Assembly: GCA_023415825.1 (NCBI GenBank)
Contig: JAEZJF010000022.1
Location: forward strand, 186,001-250,000
Origin: Bacillota bacterium
GTDB taxonomy: Bacteria > Bacillota > Clostridia > DSM-8532
Length of the DNA: 64,000 nucleotides
Reading direction: 5' to 3'
Made by a program: the position numbers and the translations under genes. Of this stretch, positions 51,662 to 60,809 are shown piece by piece (positions within the stretch are counted from its first letter, which is position 1; the number at the start of each line of letters is the position of its first letter). The notes under the pieces are model-generated. The model ran no database searches, had not been told where the DNA came from, and saw only the letters and a program-made list of their open reading frames with translations.

Positions 51662-53800
51662 ATGGAAGCTATGGATTTTTCAAACCCTGAATATTATATC
51701 AATAGGGAGCTTTCCTGGCTTGAGTTTAATCAGAGGGTACTGGATGAGGCTGATGATCCCGCCAACCCGCTTCTGGAAAGACTCAAGTTTCTTGGAATTG
51801 TCAACTCAAACCTGGATGAGTTCTTTATGGTTCGCGTTGGATCTCTGCACGATCAGATCAATGCGGGCTTCAATAGGCCTGACTGCTCTGGCCTGACCCC
51901 TGAAGCCCAATTGCTGCCTATAGCAAAGCGGGTGCAGGAAATGGTGAGGGACGAATACAGTCTATGGAAACTCAAATTGGTGCCGGCCCTAAAAAAGCAG
52001 GGCATCCAATTCCTACATCCCGAAGAACTCAATAAGTCTCAGAAATCATACTTATCAGGGTACTTTGACCAAATTATCTATCCTGTTCTGACTCCCATGG
52101 CCGTGGACTCCGGCAGGCCATTCCCCTGGATACAGAATAAGGCTATCAATATAGGAGTTCTGGTGGAAAATAGTGAGCCCGGTGAAGACGATATTTTTGC
52201 AACCGTCCAGGTACCGTCCATGTTCTCCAGACTGGTGGAGCTTACGGGAAAAGAGGATGGGAAGAAGGTATTCATTCTTCTGGAGGATGTTATTACACTT
52301 TTTATTGACCGCCTTTTTACGGGCAGGACTATTAAAGCTGCCTGTGTTTACCGAATTACACGTAACGGTGACCTGGCCATAGATGAGGATGAGGCAGAGG
52401 ACCTGCTCCTTGAGATAGAAAAGACGATTAAACAAAGAAGATGGGGTCAGACAGTGCGCGTGGAAATCTCCAATGACACCCATGGTGACCTGATTGCTAT
52501 ACTGAAAGACCGCCTGGAAATACAGGATGAGTTCGTTTTTGAGGCGTGGGGCCCCGTTGATCTTACCCTCCTTTCCAAGCTTTATGGAATCGAAGGGTTT
52601 GATGCTTTAAAATACCCTGTTTACAATCCTCAGATGCCTGCGGATCTCCTAGGCAAGGAGAATATTTTTGATGCCATAAGAGAAAAGGATATTCTTCTTC
52701 ATCACCCTTATGAATCCTTTGATCCTATTGTAAAAATGATCCGTTCCGCCGCCCGGGATCCCAGGGTGTTGGCCATCAAGCAAACCCTTTATCGCGTCAG
52801 CGGGAAATCGCCAATTGTCAAAGCCCTGGCCGAAGCAGCTGATTTAGGCAAGCAGGTCACCGTACTGGTAGAGCTCAAAGCAAGATTTGATGAAGAAAAC
52901 AATATCCAATGGGCAAAAAGCATGGAAAAAGCAGGCTGCCATGTGATTTATGGACTAATCGGACTCAAGACCCACTGCAAGATTACGCTAATTGTGCGTA
53001 TGGAGGACGATGGCATCAACCGTTATGTCCACTTTAGCACGGGCAATTATAACGACGTAACAGCCAGGGTATACACTGATCTGGGGCTTCTAACCTGTAA
53101 CAAGTATATCGGCGAGGATGCCTCCACGGTATTTAATGCTCTCTCAGGGTATACTGAACGGCCGCGTCTTAATAAGCTTGTCATGGCGCCAACCATGCTC
53201 AGAAATAAATTTACAAGCCTTATTGAGAGGGAGATCAGGAATGCTCAGGCAGGAAAAGCAGCCGGTATAAAGGCCAAGTTCAATTCTCTGGTGGATCCCG
53301 GTATCATTGAGAAGCTATACAGAGCTTCCCAGGCAGGGGTTGAAATTGAGCTTCTGATACGGGGCACCTGCAGCTTAAGGCCGGGTTTGAAAGGGGTCAG
53401 TGAGAACATCAAGGTTAAAAGTGTTGTGGGGCGATACCTGGAGCACAGCCGCATCTATTGCTTTTGTAATGATGGGGATCGGGAGGTTTATCTTTCCAGT
53501 GCCGACTTGATGGAGCGCAATCTGGACCGTCGGGTGGAGCTGCTTATCCCTATTGAAGACAAGGCTGTCAAGGAGCGTATCACCAGTATTTTAGATATTT
53601 ATCTGAAGGATAATGTAAAGGCCCGTATACAGAATGAACGCGGACAATATAAGCGTACCCGCAAAACCCAAAAACCTGTCAATGCACAGGATTATTTTAC
53701 TGAATTGGCCGTGGAACGGGCCAAGACCGAAACGCTTCACGGCGAGGACATCCTCTTTAAACCTCGCACCAGTCCCGAAACAGGGGGACGGTTCGCTTAA
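51662..53800 (+). CDS. ppk1: polyphosphate kinase 1
   Basis: 712 residues from the chosen start. All four PPK1 domains are present: the N-domain (YINRELSWLEFNQRVLDEA), head domain, and catalytic C1/C2 domains with RVSGKSPIVKALAEAADLGKQVTVLVELKARFDEENNIQ-type sequence split across two motifs, the autophosphorylated His in GLKTHCKITL, and HFSTGNYN and LSSADLMERNLDRRVEL. It reversibly transfers the ATP gamma phosphate to a growing polyphosphate chain. The frame is open from a TTG at 51641 inside ppx; ATG 51662 with GGGTGA ahead is preferred, and the two are in any case translationally close. Functions with ppx to set polyphosphate level. Confidence 0.95.
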   Translation: MEAMDFSNPEYYINRELSWLEFNQRVLDEADDPANPLLERLKFLGIVNSNLDEFFMVRVGSLHDQINAGFNRPDCSGLTPEAQLLPIAKRVQEMVRDEYSLWKLKLVPALKKQGIQFLHPEELNKSQKSYLSGYFDQIIYPVLTPMAVDSGRPFPWIQNKAINIGVLVENSEPGEDDIFATVQVPSMFSRLVELTGKEDGKKVFILLEDVITLFIDRLFTGRTIKAACVYRITRNGDLAIDEDEAEDLLLEIEKTIKQRRWGQTVRVEISNDTHGDLIAILKDRLEIQDEFVFEAWGPVDLTLLSKLYGIEGFDALKYPVYNPQMPADLLGKENIFDAIREKDILLHHPYESFDPIVKMIRSAARDPRVLAIKQTLYRVSGKSPIVKALAEAADLGKQVTVLVELKARFDEENNIQWAKSMEKAGCHVIYGLIGLKTHCKITLIVRMEDDGINRYVHFSTGNYNDVTARVYTDLGLLTCNKYIGEDASTVFNALSGYTERPRLNKLVMAPTMLRNKFTSLIEREIRNAQAGKAAGIKAKFNSLVDPGIIEKLYRASQAGVEIELLIRGTCSLRPGLKGVSENIKVKSVVGRYLEHSRIYCFCNDGDREVYLSSADLMERNLDRRVELLIPIEDKAVKERITSILDIYLKDNVKARIQNERGQYKRTRKTQKPVNAQDYFTELAVERAKTETLHGEDILFKPRTSPETGGRFA

Positions 53801-53896
53801 TTCCTTCGCAGGAGGGAGACTTTGGCTGGCGGCCAATGACAGCCCCTCAACCATGATATGTCGTGCGCGCAGAATGAGGAGGTCACAAAGAAAGAT

Positions 53897-54079
53897 ATGA
53901 CAAATGACGCCATGGATATACAGGGCTACCCCGAAGAGCTCTTGAAGGATCAGATTAAAATCACAATCACCGACAGAGCCGGCATCTCCATCACCAAGAC
54001 CATTAATGTCCGGATTTCCAATAACTCAATCGGCAGACGGTTGTTACGGCAAGCTTGGAAAAATAAGACGAAGCTCTAG
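53897..54079 (+). CDS. small protein of unknown function
   Basis: 60 residues (MTNDAMDIQGYPEELLKDQI...), ending in the basic stretch RRLLRQAWKNKTKL. It may form two beta strands and a helix; I recognise no family. AGGAGG lies 14 bases before ATG 53897, a little far; an alternative ATG at 53858 in the same frame precedes that site. It is 97 bases after ppk1 and ends just before a strong terminator, so it may be the last gene of that operon. Codon use is ordinary for the neighbourhood. Confidence 0.45.
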   Translation: MTNDAMDIQGYPEELLKDQIKITITDRAGISITKTINVRISNNSIGRRLLRQAWKNKTKL

Positions 54080-54107
54080 CGGAGAGGGCGGTTTCCATGC
54101 CGCCAGG

Positions 54108-54141
54108 TGGTTCAAGGGAATTCTCTTGAGCCATTTTTTTT
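54108..54141 (+). terminator. intrinsic terminator of the ppx-ppk1 operon
   Basis: TGGTTCAAG/CTTGAGCCA (54108-54116, 54125-54133; one G-U pair) with a run of eight Ts. Confidence 0.88.
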
Positions 54142-54222
54142 ACGCTTTAATTGGCAGTAGGTTTATGCTATAGTGAAATGAAGAATAATACATGACAATG
54201 CGCACTTTAAGGAGGATGACCA

Positions 54223-55566
54223 TTGAATTATAGAATTGGTATGGTATCGCTGGGCTGCCCAAAGAATCTGGTGGACAGTGAAATCATGCTTGGAACATTA
54301 AAGGACGCGGGTTTTGAATTGACGCCAGACCACGGAACGGCCGATGTCATTATTGTCAACACCTGTTCCTTTATTGGCGATGCCAAAGAAGAAGCGGTTG
54401 TAAGTATTTTAGAAGCCGCCGCCCATAAAGAGACGGGAAAGCTGAAAACCTTGATTGTTACAGGCTGTATGGCCGAGCGATACAAAGAAGAGATTTTAAA
54501 GGAAATCCCTGAAGTCGATGTGGTGGTCGGGACGGGAAGCATTGGCGACATGCCCGATATTATCAAAGCCCGTCTTGATCAGGATACCCATACTCAGGAA
54601 ATTTACTGCAAGCTTCCGGATACAGTGGACTACATGGAATTGTCCCGGCTTGTGACCGACGATAAACCCTATGCCTACTTGAAAATAGCCGAGGGCTGCA
54701 GCAACCGATGTACCTATTGCATTATCCCTTACCTCAGAGGAGATTTCAGGAGCAGAACCATTGAAAACATCGTTAAAGAGGCTGGAGTATTGGCTCAGCA
54801 GGGTAAATCCGAGCTTATTCTGGTTGCCCAGGATGTTACCCGCTACGGTTCCGATATCTATGGACAGAAAAGTCTGGTTCCTCTTGTTCAGGCCCTGAGC
54901 GTCGTTGAGGGCGTGCACCGTATCAGACTTTTATACTGCTATCCTGAGCTTATTGACGAGGCGCTGATCGAAGAAATGCGCACCAATCCCAAGCTGTGCA
55001 AATACATGGATATACCCATTCAGCATATTACGGACCCTATGCTCAAGGCCATGGGTCGGCGCGGAAGCAGATCCCATATCCGACAATTACTCGTTTCAAT
55101 CCGCGAGAGAATTCCCGGAGTGGTTTTACGGACCTCCCTTATCACAGGTTTCCCCGGTGAAACTCAGGAGGATTTTGAGGAACTGTGTGATTTTGTAAAG
55201 GAGAGCCATTTCGAACATTTGGGTGTTTTTGCCTATTCAAAAGAGGAAGGAACACCGGCTTACAAAATGAAAGGCCATCTTCCCAAAAAAATCAAAGAGG
55301 CCCGCCGCAACAATATTATGGAGCTGCAGCAGGAGAATGTAGAGAAATATAATAGTTCACGTATTGGGCAATGCTATGATACAATGGTCGATGGAGTAGC
55401 AGAGGATGGCATTTTTTATGTGGGGCGATCCTATGCAGAAACCCCGGACATTGACCCGGTTATCTATTTTACCTCATCTGAGCCGCTGGAAAAGGGAATG
55501 ATCGTTCCTGTCAGAATGATTTGCATGGATGGGTACGATCTTGTGGGAGAGGTACAGACAACATGA
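54223..55566 (+). CDS. rimO: ribosomal protein S12 methylthiotransferase RimO
   Basis: 447 residues. UPF0004 domain with the first cluster cysteines (SLGCPKNLVDSE, NTCSFIGDAKEEAV, TGCMAERY), radical-SAM core with CSNRCTYCIIPYLRG (Cys-x3-Cys-x2-Cys) and a C-terminal TRAM domain. The opening MVSLGCPKNLVDSE distinguishes RimO from MiaB. It adds a methylthio group to Asp88-equivalent of ribosomal protein S12. Starts at TTG 54223, seven bases after GGAGG; an ATG nearby is out of frame. Followed by pgsA 34 bases later. Confidence 0.96.
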   Translation: MNYRIGMVSLGCPKNLVDSEIMLGTLKDAGFELTPDHGTADVIIVNTCSFIGDAKEEAVVSILEAAAHKETGKLKTLIVTGCMAERYKEEILKEIPEVDVVVGTGSIGDMPDIIKARLDQDTHTQEIYCKLPDTVDYMELSRLVTDDKPYAYLKIAEGCSNRCTYCIIPYLRGDFRSRTIENIVKEAGVLAQQGKSELILVAQDVTRYGSDIYGQKSLVPLVQALSVVEGVHRIRLLYCYPELIDEALIEEMRTNPKLCKYMDIPIQHITDPMLKAMGRRGSRSHIRQLLVSIRERIPGVVLRTSLITGFPGETQEDFEELCDFVKESHFEHLGVFAYSKEEGTPAYKMKGHLPKKIKEARRNNIMELQQENVEKYNSSRIGQCYDTMVDGVAEDGIFYVGRSYAETPDIDPVIYFTSSEPLEKGMIVPVRMICMDGYDLVGEVQTT

Positions 55567-55600
55567 CTAGACCCATTAAAGTAGGAATGGTGACAAATAA

Positions 55601-56170
55601 ATGAATCTTCCAAATAAGATTACAATTGCCAGAATTCTGGCAACTCCGGTTTTTTTGTTCTTTCTGGTTCCAGGTTGGTTCGGCCAGTTTTTTGGTCTCG
55701 ATCAATGGGGGAGATACGCTGCAACGGTTGTTTTCATTATAGCTGCCCTATCAGATCTTGTGGATGGGAAAATTGCGCGAAAATATAACATGGTTTCCGA
55801 GCTCGGCAAATTTCTCGATCCAATTGCAGACAAGCTTTTGGTGACCTCGGCGCTCATTGCGTTTGTTATGACCGATAACCTGTCTGTCTGGGCTGTTTTC
55901 ATTATCATAGCACGGGAATTTATTGTCACCGGCTTTCGTGTGGTGGCTGCCGGCCAGGGTGTTGTAATTGCTGCCGATAAACTTGGAAAATGGAAGACGA
56001 CCCTTCAGATCATAGCCATTATTGCCATATTGATCCGTGATTTCCCCTTTTCTTTGTTTACCGATTTCCCGGTTGGAATGGTTATCATGTGGGCGGCCGT
56101 TCTCATGACCATTATTTCGGGCATCAATTATGTGGTTAAAAATGCTAATATTTTAAAGAGCAGTAAGTGA
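55601..56170 (+). CDS. pgsA: CDP-diacylglycerol-glycerol-3-phosphate 3-phosphatidyltransferase
   Basis: 189 residues with several membrane spans. The CDP-alcohol phosphotransferase motif is DLVDGKIARKYNMVSELGKFLDPIADK (here split: DGKIAR and GKFLDPIADK), containing the four catalytic Asp residues that bind metal. It makes phosphatidylglycerol phosphate, the first committed step to phosphatidylglycerol, in the membrane. It directly follows rimO, a common Firmicutes order. The binding site upstream is weak (GGTGACAAATAA), so translation may be coupled to rimO. Confidence 0.95.
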   Translation: MNLPNKITIARILATPVFLFFLVPGWFGQFFGLDQWGRYAATVVFIIAALSDLVDGKIARKYNMVSELGKFLDPIADKLLVTSALIAFVMTDNLSVWAVFIIIAREFIVTGFRVVAAGQGVVIAADKLGKWKTTLQIIAIIAILIRDFPFSLFTDFPVGMVIMWAAVLMTIISGINYVVKNANILKSSK

Positions 56171-56313
56171 ACTAATAAGAATGTGTTAATGATTCCCTTT
56201 ACATGAAATAGGTTGTATGCTAAACTATTTAAGATATTGGAACCGAATGCGCGGTTAATGGCGACTCCGACCACTTACTGGGCCTTCGGCAATTTAAGAG
56301 AGGAGTATTTTTT

Positions 56314-56577
56314 ATGGAAAGAATGGAAAAACAACAGATTATCACCACCTATGCGACCCATGAAGGTGATACCGGTTCTCCCGAGGTACAGATTGCACTT
56401 CTGACCGACAGAATCAATCACCTTACCGATCACCTCAAGTACCACAAGAAGGATCATCATTCCCGTCGTGGTCTTTTGAAGATGGTAGGTGCCAGAAGAG
56501 GACTTTTAAACTATCTGATGAAGAAGGATATTAACAGATACCGTGAAATCATCGCAAAACTTGACCTGAGAAAGTAA
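56314..56577 (+). CDS. rpsO: 30S ribosomal protein S15
   Basis: 87 residues, the standard S15 length, with TYATHEGDTGSPEVQIALLTDRI, LTDHLKYHKKDHHSRRGLLKMV and INRYREIIAKLDLRK. It binds the 16S rRNA three-way junction early in 30S assembly. AGAGGAG precedes ATG 56314. The 143-base leader before it can form stems (for example around CCGAATGCGCGGTT), which would fit the S15 autoregulation seen in many bacteria, but I cannot name the motif. A strong terminator follows. Confidence 0.98.
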   Translation: MERMEKQQIITTYATHEGDTGSPEVQIALLTDRINHLTDHLKYHKKDHHSRRGLLKMVGARRGLLNYLMKKDINRYREIIAKLDLRK

Positions 56578-56586
56578 GAAAAACGG

Positions 56587-56609
56587 GGGCGGATTTTCCG
56601 CCCTTTTTA
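56587..56609 (+). terminator. intrinsic terminator after rpsO
   Basis: GGGCGGA/TCCGCCC (56587-56593, 56597-56603) with TTT loop and TTTTT tail. Confidence 0.9.
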
Positions 56610-56999
56610 TTCCACCTATATGATGCTATAAACTAACTTTAATGAAACTGAGCATCATACCTAACTGCTAGCTCTAAATACATCAAGGTACTAACCGGGT
56701 ATTTCAAATACTTGAAAATTAATCCGGCAGGATACAATTCCTTGGTATTTAGCATATTAAGAAGAAAAATATTTCTGCTTAAGGTCAAGGGCAACAGAAG
56801 ATCAGCGAAGAGGATTCCAAGCTTTGGATTCCCGTTCCCTGACCTTTTGTCCCTGACTGGAGGTTATTGGCATCTGTTTTAAAAAACGGAGGCAGAATAA
56901 GAACCCCACCCGTTAACGAAATCAAAGATTTCGAACGGGTGCCCGGGAACCTTGTTACTTCGTAATAACAGCAGGAATTGGAGAAAAGGAGTTAATTTT
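56610..56999. other. 390-base intergenic region between rpsO and pnp
   Basis: No frame with a ribosome binding site. It holds a long-range stem at 56781-56846 (AAGGTCA and GGG pairing with CCC and TGACCTT, one bulged A, short T-run after), and copy B of the structured element at 56896-56969, then the pnp binding site AAAAGGAG. Confidence 0.7.
56896..56969 (+). repeat. structured intergenic element, copy B (upstream of pnp)
   Basis: 74 nt: AATAAGAACC, then a 14-bp hairpin (ACCCGTT and CGAAATC with GATTTCG and AACGGGT, AAA loop, two-base bulge), then GCCCGGGAACCTT and GTTACTTCGTAATAAC. Copy A at 16307-16235 (minus strand) is identical in the outer parts and differs in the hairpin by compensating changes (for example C-G to T-A, and C-G to A-T). 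It ends 30 bases before the pnp start codon. Confidence 0.75.
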
Positions 57000-59126
57000 A
57001 TGAAGAAAATTTTCAATTTTGAGGTTGCCGGACGGCCTATCGTAGTAGAAGTAGGCCAATTGGCACAGCTGGCCAATGGCTCAGCACTCGTTCGGTATGG
57101 AGAAACTGTCGTTTTATCCACTACCACGGCATCAAAGCAGCCCAGAGAGGGCATTGATTTCTTTCCCTTGAGCGTGGATTATGAAGAGAAGCTCTATGCT
57201 GTAGGTAAGATTCCGGGTGGCTTTATCAAGCGCGAAGGTAGGCCTACCGAAAAAGCAATCCTGACTTCCCGCGTCATTGACAGACAAATGAGGCCCAGAT
57301 TCCCCAAGGATCTTCGTAACGATGTAACCATCATCAATACAGTTATGTCGGTTGAACAGGATAACTCTCCGGAGTTTGCATCCATACTTGGTTCGGCCAT
57401 TGCCCTGAGTGTTTCCGACATTCCTTTTAATGGACCTATCGCAGGCGTTATTTTAGGCCTTGTGGACGGGGAGGTTATCATTAACCCCACCGCTGATCAG
57501 CGTGCAAAAAGTGATATGTATGTCACCCTTTCCGCTGACAAGGAAAAGATTATCATGATCGAGGCCGGAGCCAATCAGGTTCCCGATGAGGTCATGCTTG
57601 ATGCCATCAGCAAGGGCCATGAAGAAATCAAGCGCATTATAGGCTTTATTGAAACCATTGTTCAAGAGGCCGGAAAGCCCAAGTTTGTTTATGAATCAGT
57701 AACCGTTGCAGATGACCTCTGGAATGCGGTCTATGAAATGGCCAGAGAAGACATGAAAGCGGCCATTCAAAGCGATGACAAAGAGATCCGCGACGCACAG
57801 GTGGATGCGGTGTGCGCTAGTGTTCAGGAGAAATTGGCGGAAGCCTTCCCCGACCAAAAAGCCAAGATCGGTGAAGCCCTTTATAAGCTTCAGAAAAAGG
57901 TTGTCAGATCCATGATTCTCGAAGAGCAAAAGCGTGTGGATGGCCGTCCTATCATGGCTATTCGCCCTCTTTCAGCAGAAGTAGGGCTCCTGCCCAGAAC
58001 CCATGGTTCCGCCCTTTTCCAGCGTGGACAAACTCAGGTATTAACCAACGTCACCTTAGGACCTATGGGAGAAGCCCAGACCCTGGATGGCGTGGACATG
58101 GAAGAACAAAAACGCTATATGCATCACTATAATTTCCCCTCTTACTCAGTTGGGGAAGCTAAAACATCAAGAGGTCCCGGACGTCGGGAAATCGGTCATG
58201 GCGCTTTGGCTGAAAGAGCCTTGGAGCCAGTTATACCCAGCGAAACAGACTTCCCCTATGCCATTCGTCTTGTCTCTGAGGTATTGATGTCCAATGGTTC
58301 AACCTCACAGGGCAGCGTTTGTGCCAGCACCCTGGCTCTGATGGACGCCGGTGTGCCCATAAAGGCACCCGTAGCCGGTATTTCCTCCGGCCTCGTGGTT
58401 GATGAGGAGAATCCAGACAGATTTATTACCTTTATGGATATTCAGGGTATTGAAGACTTCTTCGGCGACATGGACTTTAAGGTTGCCGGGACAAAGCAGG
58501 GCATTACCGCTATTCAGGTGGATATCAAGGTAGACGGTCTTTCTTATGAAATTATCCGTCAGGCCTTTGAGATCACTAAAAAAGGTCGTTTCCAGATTCT
58601 TGACGAGTGTATGCTGCCTGTTATTCCGGAACCGAGAGCAAGCCTTTCACCCTATGCGCCCAAGATTTATCAGACCAAGATTGAAGTGGACAAGATCCGT
58701 GAGGTTATTGGCCCCGGTGGAAAGGTTATCAATAAGATTATCGCTGAAACAGGTGTTAAAATTGATATTGAAGAAGATGGTTCGGTTTACGTGGCGACAT
58801 CGGATGAGGCCGCAGGACTCAAGGCCATCAAGATCATTGAAGGCATTGCAGGCAATGTAGAGCCCGGTACCATTTATAAGGGCAAGGTTACCCGCCTTAT
58901 GACCTTCGGGGCCTTTGTGGAATTCCTTCCTGGAAAAGAAGGTCTGGTGCATATCTCCAAGCTTGACACCAAACGTGTCAACAAGGTGGAGGATGTGGTC
59001 AATGTCGGTGACGAGATTATGGTTAAGGTCATGGAAATTGACAAGCAGGGTCGTATCAATCTCTCCAGAAAAGATGCAATGGCCGAGGCCGATGAGAGCG
59101 GCTCAAAGGATTCAACCGAAGCTTAA
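57000..59126 (+). CDS. pnp: polyribonucleotide nucleotidyltransferase
   Basis: 708 residues. Two RNase PH cores (first: RYGETVVLSTTTASKQPREGIDFFPLSVDYEEK, second: RTHGSALFQRGQTQVLTNVTLG with the phosphate/metal site IGHGALAERAL and GDMDFKVAGTKQGITAIQVDIK), then a KH domain (EVIGPGGKVINKIIAETGVKIDI) and an S1 domain (GTIYKGKVTRLMTFGAFVEFLPGKEGLVHIS). It degrades RNA 3'-5' with phosphate. ATG 57000 has AAAAGGAG at 10-base spacing; upstream codons lie inside the structured element. pnp after rpsO is the standard order; here they are separated by a 422-base spacer. Confidence 0.98.
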   Translation: MKKIFNFEVAGRPIVVEVGQLAQLANGSALVRYGETVVLSTTTASKQPREGIDFFPLSVDYEEKLYAVGKIPGGFIKREGRPTEKAILTSRVIDRQMRPRFPKDLRNDVTIINTVMSVEQDNSPEFASILGSAIALSVSDIPFNGPIAGVILGLVDGEVIINPTADQRAKSDMYVTLSADKEKIIMIEAGANQVPDEVMLDAISKGHEEIKRIIGFIETIVQEAGKPKFVYESVTVADDLWNAVYEMAREDMKAAIQSDDKEIRDAQVDAVCASVQEKLAEAFPDQKAKIGEALYKLQKKVVRSMILEEQKRVDGRPIMAIRPLSAEVGLLPRTHGSALFQRGQTQVLTNVTLGPMGEAQTLDGVDMEEQKRYMHHYNFPSYSVGEAKTSRGPGRREIGHGALAERALEPVIPSETDFPYAIRLVSEVLMSNGSTSQGSVCASTLALMDAGVPIKAPVAGISSGLVVDEENPDRFITFMDIQGIEDFFGDMDFKVAGTKQGITAIQVDIKVDGLSYEIIRQAFEITKKGRFQILDECMLPVIPEPRASLSPYAPKIYQTKIEVDKIREVIGPGGKVINKIIAETGVKIDIEEDGSVYVATSDEAAGLKAIKIIEGIAGNVEPGTIYKGKVTRLMTFGAFVEFLPGKEGLVHISKLDTKRVNKVEDVVNVGDEIMVKVMEIDKQGRINLSRKDAMAEADESGSKDSTEA

Positions 59127-59152
59127 AGTGTATAAACAGGAAATAGAATTGG

Positions 59153-59178
59153 GGTCTGGCCAAATGGCCAGACCTTTT
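59153..59178 (+). terminator. intrinsic terminator after pnp
   Basis: Perfect stem GGTCTGGCC/GGCCAGACC (59153-59161, 59166-59174) followed by TTTT. Confidence 0.88.
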
Positions 59179-59342
59179 GCATGTGCAGAAACCTTTTAAA
59201 AATTTGTGTACTTAACAAGAATTGTTGGATAAAAGTTTATTTAAGTCTATATCATGGTAAAATCTAAGTGGAGTGCTCCTACAGCACATGTTCCTCGCAT
59301 ACTCGTTTTATTTTAATAACCTCGTTAAGAGTAGGTGCTTAA

Positions 59343-60809
59343 ATGGATAACAATCCTAAGATTTTATTTGTAGCGGCCGAATGCTCACCCCTCATAAAAG
59401 TCGGAGGACTTGGGGATGTGGCCGGCGAATTGCCCTTAAAGCTTAAAGAGCTGGGGGCGGATATACGCATTGTAATTCCCGCAAATAAGGATATTGACGT
59501 CCCCACCCTTTATAAGGGGGATTTTCCCGTCAACCTGGGTTGGCGCTATGAAACCTGCATTGTGCGCGAGGTAATCAATGCCCCTGTCAGCACCTACCTT
59601 GTTGACAATTACCACTATTTTGGCCGGTCGGGTGTCTATGGCCACAGGGATGACCCTGAGCGCTTTGCATTCTTTTGCCTGTCTGTTTTTGAAATGCTCC
59701 AGCGTTTTGATTTCAAGCCTGACATCCTTCATTTGAATGATTGGCATACAGCGCCTCTGGCCATGCTGCTTCGTGAAAACGAGCGAGAGCACCCGGAACT
59801 CTCGGATATTGCCGCCCTCTATACCATTCACAGTCTGGAATATCAAGGAATAAGCGGTCGCAATATTTTCAGCATGTTTGGCATAAAAGACGTGGTCTTT
59901 AAAAGCGACAAGGTGGAGTATTTTGGCTGCTTTAATGCCATGAAGGCCGGCCTTCATTATGCGGATGTCATTAATGGGGTAAGCAAGACCTTTGCTCAGC
60001 AAATGCTAACCCGGGAATATGGGTTCGGCCTTGAGGGGGTGCTGCAAATACGCAAAGCAGTCCTTAGAGGCGTGGTTAATGGTATTAACACAGCCGCATG
60101 GAATCCGGAGACGGACCCCATGCTCTACATGTCCTACCATAAGGGGGATATGGAGGGAAAGAAGGAAAACAAGTCTAGACTGCAGAAAGATCTGGGCTTA
60201 AAGCAGAGTGATGTGCCCTTGTTTTCCGTTGTGAGCAGACTGGTTCCAAATAAAGGCCTTGATCTTATAGAGGGGGCCGCTGAGGCCATTTTAAAAGAAG
60301 GCGGTCAGTTCATCCTTCTGGGGAGCGGCGAAAAATTCTATGAAAATGCATTTCTTAGGCTTAAGGACCGCTATCCTGAGTCAGCCTCCATCAACTTGGA
60401 GTTTAGCAATGAGAAAGCGCACAGAATCTATGCTGCAAGTGACGTCTTCCTTATGCCGTCGCGCTATGAGCCCTGCGGTTTAAGCCAGCTCATTGCTATG
60501 CGTTATGGTGCTATCCCTCTGGTTCATAAAACTGGGGGTTTGGCCGATACAGTAAGCGATGAGGGAAAAAATGAGGGTGAGGGTACGGGCTTTACCTTTT
60601 CAACCTATTCTTTGGACGCATTGCTCCGATCCTTGAAAAAAGTACTCCGGCTCTATCGGGATTCCGAAGCTTGGGGCCTGTTGGTCCAAAGAGCCATGAA
60701 CAGGGATTCCTCCTGGGAAAATTCCGCCAAGGAATATCTCACGCTTTATCAGGAAGCCCAAGAGCAAAACCAAAAGAGAAAAAACAAAGGAAGAAGGACG
60801 CTTAGTTGA
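59343..60809 (+). CDS. glgA: glycogen/starch synthase
   Basis: 488 residues of the GT5 family. N-terminal ADP-glucose loop FVAAECSPLIKVGGLGDVAGELP (the KxGGL motif), HLNDWHTAPL, and C-terminal GT-B half with SRLVPNKGLDLI, MPSRYEPCGLSQLIAMRYGAIPLVHKTGGLADTV. It extends alpha-1,4-glucan from ADP-glucose. No glgB, glgC or glgP is in the window. The upstream gap (59127-59342) has the pnp terminator. The nth start overlaps its stop by four bases. Confidence 0.95.
   Translation: MDNNPKILFVAAECSPLIKVGGLGDVAGELPLKLKELGADIRIVIPANKDIDVPTLYKGDFPVNLGWRYETCIVREVINAPVSTYLVDNYHYFGRSGVYGHRDDPERFAFFCLSVFEMLQRFDFKPDILHLNDWHTAPLAMLLRENEREHPELSDIAALYTIHSLEYQGISGRNIFSMFGIKDVVFKSDKVEYFGCFNAMKAGLHYADVINGVSKTFAQQMLTREYGFGLEGVLQIRKAVLRGVVNGINTAAWNPETDPMLYMSYHKGDMEGKKENKSRLQKDLGLKQSDVPLFSVVSRLVPNKGLDLIEGAAEAILKEGGQFILLGSGEKFYENAFLRLKDRYPESASINLEFSNEKAHRIYAASDVFLMPSRYEPCGLSQLIAMRYGAIPLVHKTGGLADTVSDEGKNEGEGTGFTFSTYSLDALLRSLKKVLRLYRDSEAWGLLVQRAMNRDSSWENSAKEYLTLYQEAQEQNQKRKNKGRRTLS

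Noticed and set aside
54087..54103. GGCGG/CCGCC hairpin after the small gene at 53897
   Set aside because: No U-tract follows it; the adjacent hairpin at 54108-54141 is the real terminator.
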